64,000 nt of DNA from Lyophyllum atratum (GCA_014905825.1 JACGCN010000032.1:434001-498000), one strand, 5' to 3'; positions 49,001-61,834 are shown, numbered from the stretch's first letter. Notes: generated by a model from the sequence alone, not told the origin. Numbers and translations: made by a program.

Positions 49001-52000
49001 GCGTGGCGGGAGAAGCTGGCGATCAACATCCTCATTTGGATCTCGTGTGCTGGCGCTATCTTCGTCATCGCGATTCTGGGTTTGCTCATCTGCCCAACGG
49101 AGCATGTATTCAATACGGTGGAGCTCCAGTCACACTCGAGCACGTTGAGCCCGAACAACGTGCTGACGGCTATCCGCGGGGAGGTTTTCGATCTGAGTTC
49201 GATCGCTGTTGCCCACCAGCATATAGTGAGCGTGGTCCCGACCAAGTCGGTGTTGAAGTACGGCGGTCAAACTATAGACGCTCTTTTCCCTGTCCAGGTA
49301 AGTTACAACTGAAATATCCGTGTCCCGTTTGTCTTATGCCTCCGACAGGTCAGCGCCCTCTGTAACGGTATCGACGGCAACGTTAGCCCCTATGTCACCT
49401 TGGACTCTAGGAACGTCACCGACCCTAACGCTCAATACCATGATTTCCGTGCCTTTACCAATGACTCCAGGCCGGATTGGTACTTCGAGAGCATGGTCCG
49501 CATGCGATTCTTGTATCGCCGCGGCTTTGTTGGCTATACGCCGAAGGAAATCAGGAAGATGGCGGAAACCCACTCTGTTGGAATCTACAAAGGACTTATC
49601 TACGATGTCACGAACTACCTCAACAATCCTCCAGCAGTTGCCGCCCCCCATGGCACTGTAGCTCCTCCCACCAACACCAACTTTATGGACTCTGCGGTTC
49701 TGGATGTCTTCAAGTTTAGCTCTGGCCAGGACGTCACGAAGCAGCTCGATCAGCTTCAAATCGACCCCATCGTCCTCGCCAGGCAGAAGATTTGCCTTCG
49801 CAATCTGTTCACCATCGGCCAAGTTGACAACCGTAATTCCACGCAGTGCCAGTTCGCCACGTACCTCCTCCTCAGCTTATCCATCATCATGATTACGGTT
49901 ATTGGCTTCAAGTTCTTGGCTTCCGTCAACTTCAGCTCTGCCCGGGCGCCGGAGGATCACGACAAGTTTGTCATTTGTCAGGTTCCATGTTATACCGAGG
50001 GCGACTCTTCGCTGCGCAGGACCATTGACTCCCTGGCGCAGATGAAGTACGACGACAAGCGGAAGTTGATCCTCGTCGTTTGTGATGGTATGATTGTTGG
50101 TTCAGGCAACGATCGTCCGACACCCCGTATCGTGCTCGACATCCTTGGCGCTGACCCGAATCTCGATCCGGAGCCGCTCAGCTTCTTGTCGCTGGGCGAG
50201 GGCGCGAAGCAGCACAATATGGGCAAGGTCTACTCTGGCTTGTATGAGCACGCCGGTCACGTCGTGCCGTACCTGGTCGTTGTAAAACTCGGGAAGCCGA
50301 CGGAGAGGTCACGCCCGGGAAATCGTGGTAAACGTGACTCGCAGATGCTGATGATGCATTTCCTGAACAAGGTGCGTTCGTGTTCGGTCGTTTGATCTAG
50401 ATGGGGCTGACGATGGCTGTAGGTCCACTTTAACGCGCCGATGAACCCTTTGGAGCTGGAGATGTACCATCAGATCAAGAATGTTATCGGTGTTAACCCG
50501 ACCTTCTACGAGTACTTGTTCATGGTGGATGCCGACACGACTGTGGATCCCTTCTCGGTGAACCGCCTTATCTCCGCGTAAGTTTTCATGGCGTACTGTA
50601 GTCGCCTTCGCTCTGACCACATTGTAGTATGATTCATGACAAGAAACTCTTGGGTGTTTGTGGCGAGACGGAGTTGGCTAACGCTAAGCAGTCCATCATC
50701 ACGATGATGCAGGTCAGTGTTTAGACTCGTCTCGCTGTCGAGCGACACTGAGCTTCTCCCCCATAGGTCTACGAGTACTTCATCTCGCATCACATGGCCA
50801 AAGCCTTCGAGAGTCTCTTCGGTTCCGTCACCTGTCTTCCCGGTTGTTTCACCCTTTACCGCCTACGCACACCCGACACCCACAAGCCACTGCTGATCGC
50901 CAACGCGGTCATTGAGGACTATTCCGAAAACCGCGTCGACACCTTACACATGAAGAATCTCCTGCATCTCGGAGAGGATCGTTACCTAACTACGCTACTC
51001 CTCAAGCACTTCCCGCATAACAAGACACAGTTCGTCCGCGATGCCCATGCGTACACCGTCGCCCCCGACGATTGGAAAGTTCTTCTTTCTCAACGTCGTC
51101 GCTGGATTAACTCGACTGTCCATAACTTGGGTGAACTTATCTTTTTGGAGCAGCTTTGCGGATTCTGTTGTTTCTCGATGCGCTTCGTTGTCATGATTGA
51201 TCTCGTCTCTACTCTGACACAACCCGTCACTGTCGTTTATGTGCGTATTTCGTCTTTTAGTCGCGTTCTCTTTTGCTCAGGCCTGTTTCTTTAGATCGCT
51301 TATCTCATCTATCAAGTCGTTGGGCAACATAAACCTGTACCCGAGCTGGCACTCATCCTGATAGCCGCGATTTATGGTGTCCAGGCTTTGGTCTTCCTTT
51401 TAAGACGCAAATGGGACATGATCGGGTGGATGATCTTCTATATCTTCGCCATTCCGGCCTTCTCCTTCTTCCTTCCGTTGTACTCGTTCTGGAAGATGGA
51501 CGATTTCTCATGGGGTCAGACACGTGTGGTTTTGGGTGAATCCGGCAAGAAGATGATTGTCCATGTACGTTGTCGTCTGTCCTACCCAGTGCTTCCTGGC
51601 TGACTCTGTTCTGCAGGACGAGGGCAAATTCGACCCGCGAGCAATTCCTCTCAAGTCTTGGACTGATTACGTACGTCATCGGTCTTCATAAAACTGATGC
51701 TGGTTTTTCTAATCTGAACTAGGAAAACGAACTCTGGGACAAGGAATCAAATCATAGCATCGGCTCGTGGGTTCCACCCGCGAAATTGAAGGGAGAAGGC
51801 TACGCCGAATCACATACCGCGTCCATCTACGGCCGTGAGACGCATTACGATCCGCGAAGCTATTCCCCTGCCCCTTCGCAGGCCGGCATGTACCCCCCTC
51901 CTGGTTACAACTCGGGACGCAACACTCCTCTCTCCAACTTCCGCCCCATGACCGAAACGGGTAGTTTGCTCCACCAACCAGCGCCTTCGCGACCTGTGAC

Positions 52001-52241
52001 AAATTACCTCGACATACCCATTCCCAACACGGGCAGTCCGGATAACTTTAGTTTGCCAGGTTCGCCAACTAATTCGGACATCGAGCGGGCTGTCCAAGAT
52101 ATCCTGCGCGGCGCTGATCTTAACACGGTCACGAAGAGGGAGATCCGCCGTCAGCTAGAGGAGGTTTTCGGGATGGATTTGACATCACGCAAGGCTAGCA
52201 TCAATGCCGCTATTGATAGGGCCCTGCTCGGCCAGGCCTAA
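46045..52241 (+). CDS. Chitin synthase with N-terminal myosin-like motor
   Basis: A plasma membrane enzyme that makes chitin from UDP-N-acetylglucosamine, with a myosin motor-like domain thought to bind actin and guide the enzyme to hyphal tips. Ten exons give about 1,900 residues. The motor (residues about 30-770) has an intact P-loop GETGSGKS (about 46439-46462) and a switch I-like [13 protein letters not shown], but switch II reads LFDLPGPQ instead of the usual DIxGFE. After a linker come two transmembrane helices ([39 protein letters not shown]), a cytochrome b5-like domain ([17 protein letters not shown]), and the GT2 catalytic domain with VDADTT, EDRYLT (50974-50991) and QRRRW (51091-51105). 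Several helices and a C-terminal DEK-type domain ([20 protein letters not shown]) finish it. This order is that of fungal class V/VII enzymes. Confidence 0.95.
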
Positions 52242-52459
52242 GTCGCTTTATAGACATTTTTTTCTTTCTCTGGATTCTGATAGGTTCACGACTCTCGCCA
52301 TGCACTCGCTCTCGTTCCTTTATTCTCATATCTTACTTGGACTATCCTCGAGATTCCTCCGACACTAGTATCCTCTACGTACCCCAGTCGTTCTACATCA
52401 GGACTTTGCATCACACTCATGTTTAACTGCCATAATTGCATAGACAATATATATTCTCC

Positions 52460-52783
52460 TTAGATCTGTCGATTTAGTACAACTCCTTCCAGCTTACTCT
52501 TAGCTCCTTTTACGCACGTCTCAATGGTCTTCGGGGGGTAAATATAAATGGTCTGTCTCAATTTAGGGTTCGTCTCTTGAGGAAGATATTGCCAACACAA
52601 GGTATCGGAACCCATGCCTCGGGAATCCGGACAATGTTTGACTACAACATTGGTGAACCAGCGGGGGAGGCGAAATTTCGAGAACTGGTGCACGCGGTCA
52701 AGTAGCTGCATTGTGACGACGTTTATTATTCCAATTCGCAGGGAAGGGGTAACTTGCCAAAGAGTTAAGGCCTTTCCGATCAC
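52460..52783 (-). CDS. Unidentified 107-codon open frame
   Basis: It lies just past the chitin synthase, on the opposite strand. The frame reads ALTLWQVTPSLRIGIINVV, LDRVHQFSKFRLPRWFTNVV and LRQTIYIYPPKTIETCVKG. Codon use is only mildly gene-like, there is no methionine start at its 5' end, and I found no partner exon. It may be a terminal exon or chance. Confidence 0.22.
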   Translation of the reverse strand: MIGKALTLWQVTPSLRIGIINVVTMQLLDRVHQFSKFRLPRWFTNVVVKHCPDSRGMGSDTLCWQYLPQETNPKLRQTIYIYPPKTIETCVKGAKSKLEGVVLNRQI

Positions 52784-53213
52784 GTAGTATGTACAAGTCC
52801 TTCTGTTGCTCAGCTTGAGTTCTGTGCATCGGTGGAACGATCTAGTATCTACATTATCCCTGTTTCTAGTTCTATCTCAACATGTAGCTGCTTATAATTC
52901 GAGAAACTCGTACCCATCACTGCCAAATGGCAGAGAAAGTCGAGGAGGGCGATCGGAACGGCAAGCTCGGCCCATTCCTCAAGTGTACAGACAGATCAGA
53001 AGCGATCAAGGTTGAATTAGCCCCATATCTCTGGACATGCCGCATCGGATAGTCATAACATGGCGAAAACCTAGCGACACCATACATACTCTACCACCCC
53101 AACTCCCGCCCCACAACCCCGACAAGCATCCATCATCGAACGAAAGTAATATAACCCATCCCCCCGAAAAATAAATACCCATCCATCTCCCCACCCCATC
53201 CCACCCACCAAAC

Positions 53214-55947
53214 CTACCCCCTAACAACCCCAACCGTAACCTCCATCCCCCCTCCCCCTCCCCTCCTTCCACCTCCACCCCCAAGAGCCGCCGCACACTT
53301 CTCCCACGCCCACCGCGTAAGCTCCAACACATCCGCATCGCCTAAATCCTGGCGCACATGCAGCTCCAGCGTCACCACCAGCGCCGCCCCTCCCCCTCCC
53401 CCATTCCCACTCCCATTCTCTTTCGCACCCAACTGAGAAGACGAGGTCCCAGCAGGCGCGAGCTGCCACATGTGTGGAGCGGGGAGGTGCAGGACTTGCG
53501 GGTGTCTTTCGACCTAACCCAATTCATCATTCAGTCATCTGTTGGGAAGAACAGAAGAAACGAAACGTAAGAACGCACCTCGCGCATAGCCCTCAAAAAC
53601 GCCTCCATCCTCCCCCCCTTCGCCCCCCTCGCAGGCGCCGTCATCAACAACACGCTCCCCAGCACCGTGCACGCCCTATAGGCGAGGTTGAACGTCACCA
53701 CTGTTATGAGCCCTGCTAGGAGGAGGTCGCATGTGCGGTGGTGGGTTCTATATGACAGTAGTAGTTAGTATCGTTTTATCATGTCCCAGGTAGCACCGAA
53801 ACCGAAGCCAAAATCAAAATGCCCGTGTATCACGTTTTATGAGCGATGTGAAGAAGGGGTAAGTGGGAGGGAAAGGGGGAAGGGGGGGAGGCGCGGTAAA
53901 TGGGAGGAGAGGGTGAAGCAAAAGTAAAAAACCAAAAACCAAAAACCAAAACCAAAGACGAAACGACGCACCCAGGCACACAAACCCCAACCAACACAAT
54001 ACACCCCGCAAACACCAACGGGCTCACCACATACGGGTTCCCCATCACCCCCGTCCTTCCCTCCGCCGAATCCCGCATCTTGGAGCCGGAGCGCCCCAAA
54101 GAGTGGATGAGGGTCCGAAGGGAGGGTATCCTACTCCCCGTGACTATCACACATACACACGCATACATCAGCTGCCGGAGTAAAGGAGGGAGGGGAGGGA
54201 GGAGGGGGAGGGGGGGACTGACCATCAAGCAGCTTGGCGTGGTTATTGTATAGAAGAGCTGTACCGAGGAGGGAGAGGATCGTGAGGAACGCTAGGACGA
54301 TCGGGAACTCGATTCTACCACCCCCCAACATCAGCATCATCATCAAAACAAAAGTCGTATTAGTATGAGGGGAAACGCACCCAACGACCCCCAAATCATC
54401 CTCGTCCCCCCGATGATGATGATGCCCCTCCCCCCCACCGCCCCCCGCACTGAGCAAGAGATGCTCCACCGTCTCTTTGCACACGTACACGGAGGAGAAC
54501 ATCAGGTACACCGCCTGCGCGAACATCAGCACCGTTTGTACCGGGGCGTTCCTACATCCCCCTCAATTCATAAGCACATCTCCCCCCAAAAAAGAAGTGA
54601 TGAAGAGGAGTGAACCCACCCGTACGACCTCCGAACGCTGCGTTTCCCCCTCCCATCCGTATTCGTGTCCTGAGACTGAAGCCACCTAGGAACGACCCCG
54701 CCCAATCCGACGCCGAATGCATCGAATACGACCCAGTACCCTAGGCCCGTGGTGGAGAGGGACCCGATTTGTTGTCCGGACACCCAGAGCCATGCTCCTA
54801 GGATGAACTGTGCGACCCCCGCTGCTAGGGCCCCGCGCTGGTTCGGCGCGTCGTTCAGTTGCTCCTCTCCATGCTCCTCCTGGTGTTGGTGGTGGGGGTG
54901 GCCGTTCGAGGTAACAGGTGTATGCGGTGGGAACCCCGTCGTCCCCGTCCCCGTCGCTGATTGCGGGAACGCAGAGATAGGCGCCCACGGGGACATAGGC
55001 ATCGGCGTAGGCTGCGTATGCAGCGCCCCCTCTCCCTCCCCCTCCTTACCCACAGAAGAAGCCCCAGGCTCAAGGAACGAAAAAAAGCTATGCGACATCG
55101 AATGTTTATGATGATGCCCTCTCCTCCCCTCCCCCGACCCCTCCCTCCTCATCATCTCCGGTGCCGGTACCGGTGCGCCCCCCTCGGACTGGGAGGGGCG
55201 TCCGCCGAACGTGAAGCCCGCACCCAGGGGTGTGGGACGGCGAGAAGAGCCAGGGAGGCTGAGGCTGGGCTTGGCGGAGGGGATGGTGCTGATGGGCGCG
55301 GGGGCAGGGGCCTCCTCGTCCACGGGGATCTCGAGCTCTTGCGCCCCGTCTTCGGATATGGAGGACTGGGGGAGGGAGCCGGGGCGCGGGAAGAAGACGG
55401 AGAGGTTGCGGGAGTGGAGGCGGGCGTGGCGGCGCGAGGGCTTGGAAGGGGGCTGGGAGGAGGAGGAGGAGGCGTCGGGGGCGGAGTGCGATGCGGGGAA
55501 GGCGTAGAGGGTCGGACTTTGAGAGGAGAGGGAGGAGGGTGCTTGTTGGGGGAAGGAGAAGGAGGAGGCGAGGGGGGAGTGGACGGAGGGGGAGAAGGCG
55601 CTGGAGGAGATGGACCGCGTGCGGGAGTGGGTGGGGCTTGGCGGGGCGAAGGATTGGCGGAATGGCGAGGCGGGGTGGGCGGTGATACCGTTTGGAGGCC
55701 GGGGCATGTTGAAGCCTGTCCTGAATGGACCGGCGGACGGAGGGGATGGACCCATGCCCACAGACGAGACGCTGCGGGTGTGGGAATGGCCCGGTGAGGA
55801 CTGCACCCGGTTGCGCGGCGGTGGAGGCGCAGAGACTAGAGGAACCTCGTCGGGTGTGGGCTCGAGGTCCATGGGTCGGGTTATTAAAACTATATTTTCG
55901 TCTTCATCCTTGCTGGATTTGCGACGGTGGAGACGGTGGCCGTCCAT
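53214..55947 (-). CDS. Cation diffusion facilitator, ZRG17-like zinc transporter subunit
   Basis: CDF proteins export zinc from the cytosol into organelles; ZRG17 pairs with MSC2 to load zinc into the endoplasmic reticulum. The first exon (55947-54568 and on) codes a roughly 330-residue Ser/Pro-rich cytosolic region with His patches (GHHHKHSMSHSFFSFLEPG, NGHPHHQHQEEHG). The membrane domain follows with GVAQFILGAWLWVSGQQIG, SLSTTGLGYWVVFDAFGVG and FAQAVYLMFSSVYVCKE. Then IEFPIVLAFLTILSLLGTAL and VSPLVFAGCIVLVG, and a C-terminal domain containing MREVERHPQVLHLPAPHMWQL and ALVVTLELHVRQD. Helix 2 has YWVVFD where active CDF proteins have HxxxD, so one zinc-site histidine is missing, as in non-transporting partner subunits. 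About six introns; stop at 53214. Long GC-rich, purine-skewed exons make both strands look open. Confidence 0.78.
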
Positions 55948-56235
55948 ATATGCGTCGAAAGAGTGTATTCAGTAGAGAATGGAATCTGCATGCCTGTAAC
56001 GTTATCAGCGACCAGGGCTTCAAGTCGCAGAAAGTGGACGTACAGGTGGTATATTTCAATGTTGATGATAGCGCTAATCCTTGTGTCCGACTCCAAGACC
56101 ACCTCTTATCAACGCTTCAGTAGACAGAGAGAGAGATTACTGAGAGAGAAAGCTGAAGCACAGCTGGAGCCTCCGGCACTGAACGAAGACGTGTCCAATG
56201 TGGTCCAGGCTAAACACCCGAATTTGCTGCCGGAG

Positions 56236-56425
56236 CAACTTCCATGGTGCACGTGCGCATTTGATCAACAGCAGAATCTTTCCCCCAGACCACGATGTCA
56301 AAGACCCTGTAGATCGTACAACCTCGCGCAATAGTAGCGGTTTCCACCTAGGCTCCTCGTACATTCTCCAGCTAGGCGGTTTTCAAGACTTTCACCAAAT
56401 TTTGCGCCCTTGCAGCTTGACTATT
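56236..56425 (+). repeat. Eroded repeat family copy C
   Basis: Two blocks match the copy at 57.8-57.97 kb: cgcatttgatcaacagcaga against cgcatttggtcaagcagaac, and ccacctaggctcctcgtaca against ccacataggctcctcatgta. The aligned tail reads caagactttcaccaaatttt. Frames are broken, so it is not coding. Confidence 0.5.
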
Positions 56426-56614
56426 AGCATATTGACAGTGATCCCAGTCACATCACGGGCGTCTTCGAACGATAAACCCAACGCACTATTCATGATTTCA
56501 CAGGGAGCGTGAACGACATTTCGAAAATGGGTCCTTGACGCCCCCAAGTTGCCCCGCCTTCGGGGTGCCAAGTCAAAAACTTGACGCTAGGAGCTCAATT
56601 GACCAGGACATAAC

Positions 56615-56800
56615 TCTACACTTTGCGGATCAATTCATTTCGTTGCTTACGAGGACGACCTCCAAGACCTTGTCCCGTCTTATCAACCAACAAGTACGCG
56701 TTCAGATGCACTGTCCTCGCATCTCGTCACATCTCCTCTGCAGCTCAACGGTGTTTCAGACCTCCGCCAAATTCCAGCGCCGCTGCCTACGGCTCGCCAG
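56615..56800 (+). repeat. Eroded repeat family copy D
   Basis: A weaker copy whose tail ttcagacctccgccaaattc matches the tails of copies B (tacagacttccgctaaattc) and C. Other parts are diverged. Confidence 0.4.
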
Positions 56801-57160
56801 TACATCATGAGCCTTATACGAAATGCATCCTTGGAGGAACCGATACAATCTACCCAATCTTTGGACCACAGATAGCATGGAGCACGAGTTTTCGCCACCC
56901 CACCAAGCCTTTCTCCTGCCTGACATCCAGCGTTTGCGGGCTCCTTTTCGGGGAGGGGGATGAGGCGTCGGGTCCTCGGCGTCTTAGGGTTTTAGATCCT
57001 GAAGCAGCCCCAGCAGGAGATACATTCGAGCGTTGTGAGCATCTGCGCACACCTAAGCTTTCCGCACCCTAACTCCCACTCTGATTTTGGCATATAGGCG
57101 CGATATCGTATCGTGAAGACTTGGAAGCGAGTCTGAAGAGAATGGAAGTCTAAGAGTAGG

Positions 57161-57336
57161 AGATGCCACTACCACCCGGCGGCGCATCGTCGGTATTCAC
57201 CACACTGGAATCCTTGGCTATGACAGCGCTGTCTCCTACGGTCATCGCATTGGTGCTCGAGCACATCATCTCGACGTCGGACGGCCTCCCTAACCCCGAC
57301 CCCTTCAGGCATAGATGCCTGCAGACCGAGTAGTCG
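57161..57336 (+). repeat. Dispersed repeat, copy on plus strand
   Basis: Partner of the copy at 43476-43673. The open part reads SLAMTALSPTVIALVLEHII against FLAMTGLPPATIALVVEHII in the other copy. Sequence just downstream includes FARRVKSLTLHERVS, which resembles the region after the F-box in mushroom F-box proteins, followed by frame breaks. It may be an F-box pseudogene fragment. Confidence 0.6.
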
Positions 57337-57724
57337 GTCCCCGCCCATCACTGGATACTTTCGCCCGGCGCGTCAAGTCTCTCACCCTACATGAGAGGGT
57401 TTCCGCCTCCTCAGCGTCGGCCCAACACTCCGGAACCTCAAACCCGTCCCCATCTTAGACAGGCTCTGCATCCACTCCTCGGTATTCCCTGAACTCACGT
57501 ACTCTGAAGTCACCCTTGATCCTCCGATTACGAGCACTTGAAATCAAACTGCCAAGCGCGATGGTGTGGTTCGCAGTGGATGTCGATTAAGGCATCGGGT
57601 GCCTCGAGATCATGCAGCCGCTTTGACGAAGGAGGTGGACGGGTTTCTGAAGGGAGAGCACTTTGAAGCATGGGTGGAAGGCGGTTGGGATTATTGTCTG
57701 AGGGAAAGTGGACGATATAAACGG

Positions 57725-58190
57725 GGGTAGGCCAGGGGAGGTCTGCCGAGGAACTACATCTCGGTGGATAGGCCAGAGACGCTCATGCTCAGTCGATCTG
57801 CGCATTTGGTCAAGCAGAACTTACCTAGCCAAAAGGATCCCGATTGCATCAAGAGCCGACGTGCACGTCCATGCGGAGTACGTTCTTCCACATAGGCTCC
57901 TCATGTATCTTCGGCCTGCACGAGGTCTTACAGACTTCCGCTAAATTCTGGGCGCCTTTGCCAATATCACGGCCTGCGGTCAGAGGCACTCCCCGGGGAA
58001 GGTAAAACGCCTAGAAGAACATCACTACCGACAAATTTTGTGACCACGGACCAAAGTTCGACGCATTCGTACAACAATTATTCGCATTATTTCTACAAGT
58101 ACGAACCAGCCCATCCAGATGGGACCACAATTATCGTTCGAATGGAAGTATAGGCGACCGAGCTGCGCCACGAGCATATCTCGCCCCCCC
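57725..58190 (+). pseudogene. Decayed copy B of the 44.8-45.3 kb gene
   Basis: Three segments align in the same order with the minus-strand gene at 44.8-45.26 kb: the end of exon 1 (ASRADVHVHAE against EINPNAHSHQ), the segment with ggcactc and aaggtaaaa, and the last exon (DGTTIIVRME then ELRHEHIS, with about 40 nt missing). Internal stops show it is not functional. It lies immediately 3' of the F-box gene on the other strand. Confidence 0.55.
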
Positions 58191-58212
58191 CCAGTCAAGC
58201 CCCATCCTCCTG

Positions 58213-59784
58213 TTAGTTGATATAGTGAAGGCTAAGGCCCAGAGTAACAAACCAAGGAAGAATCCCACTGTCCCATTCATGCCAACATCTCTTATCTTTC
58301 GACACAACTGGAAGGCCGTGCCTCGATGGGCAGAGGTGCTCTAACGTGTATCCCAACTCTACACTCGTCAGCCGAGCCCGAGAACCATTTTCATCGTTCA
58401 TCTGAAACCGGGACGTGATGACTTCTGCAAGCCGTCCATCGGTCGTCGCACAGCCGTTCAACCGAAGCGTCCTCAAGCAAGGGAGATAACGGCACCGGTG
58501 CCACACGAGGCGTTTTAGGGTGGCGTCTGAGAGGCCGCTGTGGCAGTGTATGCCCAGGGTCGTGATACTCTGAAGACAAGGAAGGGTTACGTAGCCAGCG
58601 AAGTAGTCTTGGGGCTCTCTATCCACTGTAACATGAAAGGCCTCCAGACGACAGGACGAACGAGCAACGAAGTCGGCGAGTGATCGATATGCTGGCCGAG
58701 TACTCACCCCTCGACTCCATAACCAGAGGTGGTTGAGCGACGGGAGGTCGAAGTATGGGAAGAATGAGCACGGGTCCGAGTCGTAGCATTCGATGGAGAG
58801 CCGTTGGATGCGCGGGTGGCGTATGGGTATCGGAGGGCCGTCGCTAAGAAAAAGGCGACACAAGCGTACCGTCTGCAAATTTGGACAACCCGACAGGAAG
58901 CGAACGCACTGATCCACTGGAAGATGACTAGAAATATCAATGTCCGTCAGGTTCGGCATTTCGACATCTACAAGCGGAAATGACGTCTCGGGGCTAGTCC
59001 AAGCAAGTCTCGAGAGGTTATGCCAGCGCAATGGGTTGTGCAGCGTGGTAGCGACTCCTGTATCGAAAGAAAGGTCGTCATACGTCTCGAAACGAAATTC
59101 TTCTAGATGGGACGAAGTTTGCGAGAAGAGGGCTAACATATTCTGTATCGTGGCTTGATTGACACTGAGGCTCAGAAGTTTGCAACGATGAGCATGCGGC
59201 ATGACGCCCAGCGTATTTGAGCGCGATATGTTATCGAGGAAAAGAGTTATGGGTAGGTTTCCAGAGAGGCCAATCCAGGACTGTAAGGAATCCCTTAGGG
59301 AAGCCGCACGTCGATCCAAGATTTTCCTCGAAGATTTGTGCGTCTCCGGCTCATGAATATTGAATGTAGTCCAGAGATCACGCATTCCCAACACGATATC
59401 TCTCCATCTGCAGCACACACGCGACAAGTCTATTTTGGAATCCTCTTTCCATTCCCTAACGCTTGGATGCACCGGAAAACGGGTGGAGGGTCGCACGCAA
59501 TAGGAGAAGATGTCCACGAGCAGTTCTGTGGGGAGTTTGGAGATAGGTGGTGGCGGAGTTGCGGGAGACGAGCTCTTCTCGGATTTTCCTGTCTTTCGGA
59601 ACATCTGATCCCAGCAACGGCGAGAAGGTTGAAACGGTAGTCGAAGTGAAGTGGCAGAACCGGCGCTCTCGAAAGGGAGCCATCGCTCGATACGAGTCCT
59701 AATCGAGGATCGCTTTGGTCGATCGGAGGGAGCATCCTTGGACTCATCGTGAAATGCTTGTTTGAGATAATGTTTATGTGGCAT
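58213..59784 (-). CDS. F-box/leucine-rich-repeat protein
   Basis: A single uninterrupted exon of 523 residues, unusual in this intron-rich window. A basic N-terminal region precedes a canonical F-box: PISKLPTELLVDIFSYCV, then IDLSRVCCRWRDIVLGMRDLW. The F-box binds SKP1 in SCF ubiquitin ligases. The rest contains leucine-rich segments such as HRCKLLSLSVNQATIQNML, LTDIDISSHLPVDQCVRFL, RIQRLSIECYDSDPC and CLRTLRLNGCATTDGRLAE. The conserved TFNIHEPE-like stretch and the DRRAASLRDSLQSWIGLSG block match the common Agaricomycete F-box family, in which solvent-exposed repeats choose the substrate. The ATG at 59784 is the first in frame; the frame extends only three codons upstream. Target unknown. 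Confidence 0.9.
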   Translation of the reverse strand: MPHKHYLKQAFHDESKDAPSDRPKRSSIRTRIERWLPFESAGSATSLRLPFQPSRRCWDQMFRKTGKSEKSSSPATPPPPISKLPTELLVDIFSYCVRPSTRFPVHPSVREWKEDSKIDLSRVCCRWRDIVLGMRDLWTTFNIHEPETHKSSRKILDRRAASLRDSLQSWIGLSGNLPITLFLDNISRSNTLGVMPHAHRCKLLSLSVNQATIQNMLALFSQTSSHLEEFRFETYDDLSFDTGVATTLHNPLRWHNLSRLAWTSPETSFPLVDVEMPNLTDIDISSHLPVDQCVRFLSGCPNLQTVRLCRLFLSDGPPIPIRHPRIQRLSIECYDSDPCSFFPYFDLPSLNHLWLWSRGVSTRPAYRSLADFVARSSCRLEAFHVTVDREPQDYFAGYVTLPCLQSITTLGIHCHSGLSDATLKRLVWHRCRYLPCLRTLRLNGCATTDGRLAEVITSRFQMNDENGSRARLTSVELGYTLEHLCPSRHGLPVVSKDKRCWHEWDSGILPWFVTLGLSLHYIN

Positions 59785-59974
59785 CTTCGTCAAAGGTATG
59801 GTGAGCGTCAGGAAGGCTGGGAGGGATGCGCGGGACTGGCGGACTTACAGAGCAAGACGGCACTGCTAGGTATAATAGAAATTGATAGACAAGAATGTTT
59901 CATGCTCAAAGCCGTCCTTGGTTTATATATCGCAGATTTTCGCAATGGCCATGCAGTCACCCTCAGCCAGTTGT

Positions 59975-60286
59975 CCGTTTGTTCTTGTTGGACCTACATA
60001 CTTACGCCCACGAATCGTAGAGGGTATCCTTGACAGTGACCACCGTGGACAATTGGAGTCAATTCTTGGTCCCAAAAGGCTTTGCATGGGGTCAAGCACA
60101 AGAACGATGATGGGGGTCCAGCAAGCCTCGCCCTTTCCAAGAAAAATCGCCGTTTGTTCTTTTTGGACCTACATACTTACGCCCACGAATCGTACAGGAT
60201 ATCCTTGACAGTGATCACCGTGGACAAGCGGAGCTCAATTCTTGGTCCCACAAGGCTTCGCATGGGGTCAAGGACAAGAACGATAT
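59975..60286. repeat. Two-copy tandem duplication, period about 175 bp
   Basis: Copy 1 (59975-60112) and copy 2 (60150-60286) both begin ccgtttgttct and contain acctacatacttacgcccac and gcatggggtcaag at the same relative places. They differ by scattered substitutions and short indels, so the duplication is not very recent. No long frame is kept through both copies, and the stretch between the F-box and dehydrogenase genes is otherwise empty. Confidence 0.85.
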
Positions 60287-60568
60287 CGGATGATGATGGC
60301 GGGTGGATGGGCGGTGGCTGTGTCAGGACAAAAGCGGTCAGATCATGCCTTCTCCTGGATAGCTCTCCTCCTCCATACCGAACGTGCTAACTATTGTTTC
60401 CTCAGACTCCCGACTAGGCTCAATGAATGCGCATTCTTTTCAAAACATGGATTTGTGGACGTGATAGGTCAAATAGTAATACAGTCGCCTTAACGATGTG
60501 TCGTGACAAATTCGTGACTCAATGACTCGGAAACTTAGGATACCCGGGAAAAGTTAGCTTGCTGACGT

Positions 60569-61834
<1,266 letters not shown>

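Noticed and set aside
53900..53960. Tandem ccaaaaa repeats as a promoter or origin element
   Set aside because: They lie inside an intron of the zinc transporter gene and look like simple low-complexity sequence.
54961..55797. 278-codon plus-strand frame opposite the zinc transporter
   Set aside because: Arg/Gly-rich nonsense caused by the Ser/Pro-rich N-terminal exon on the other strand.
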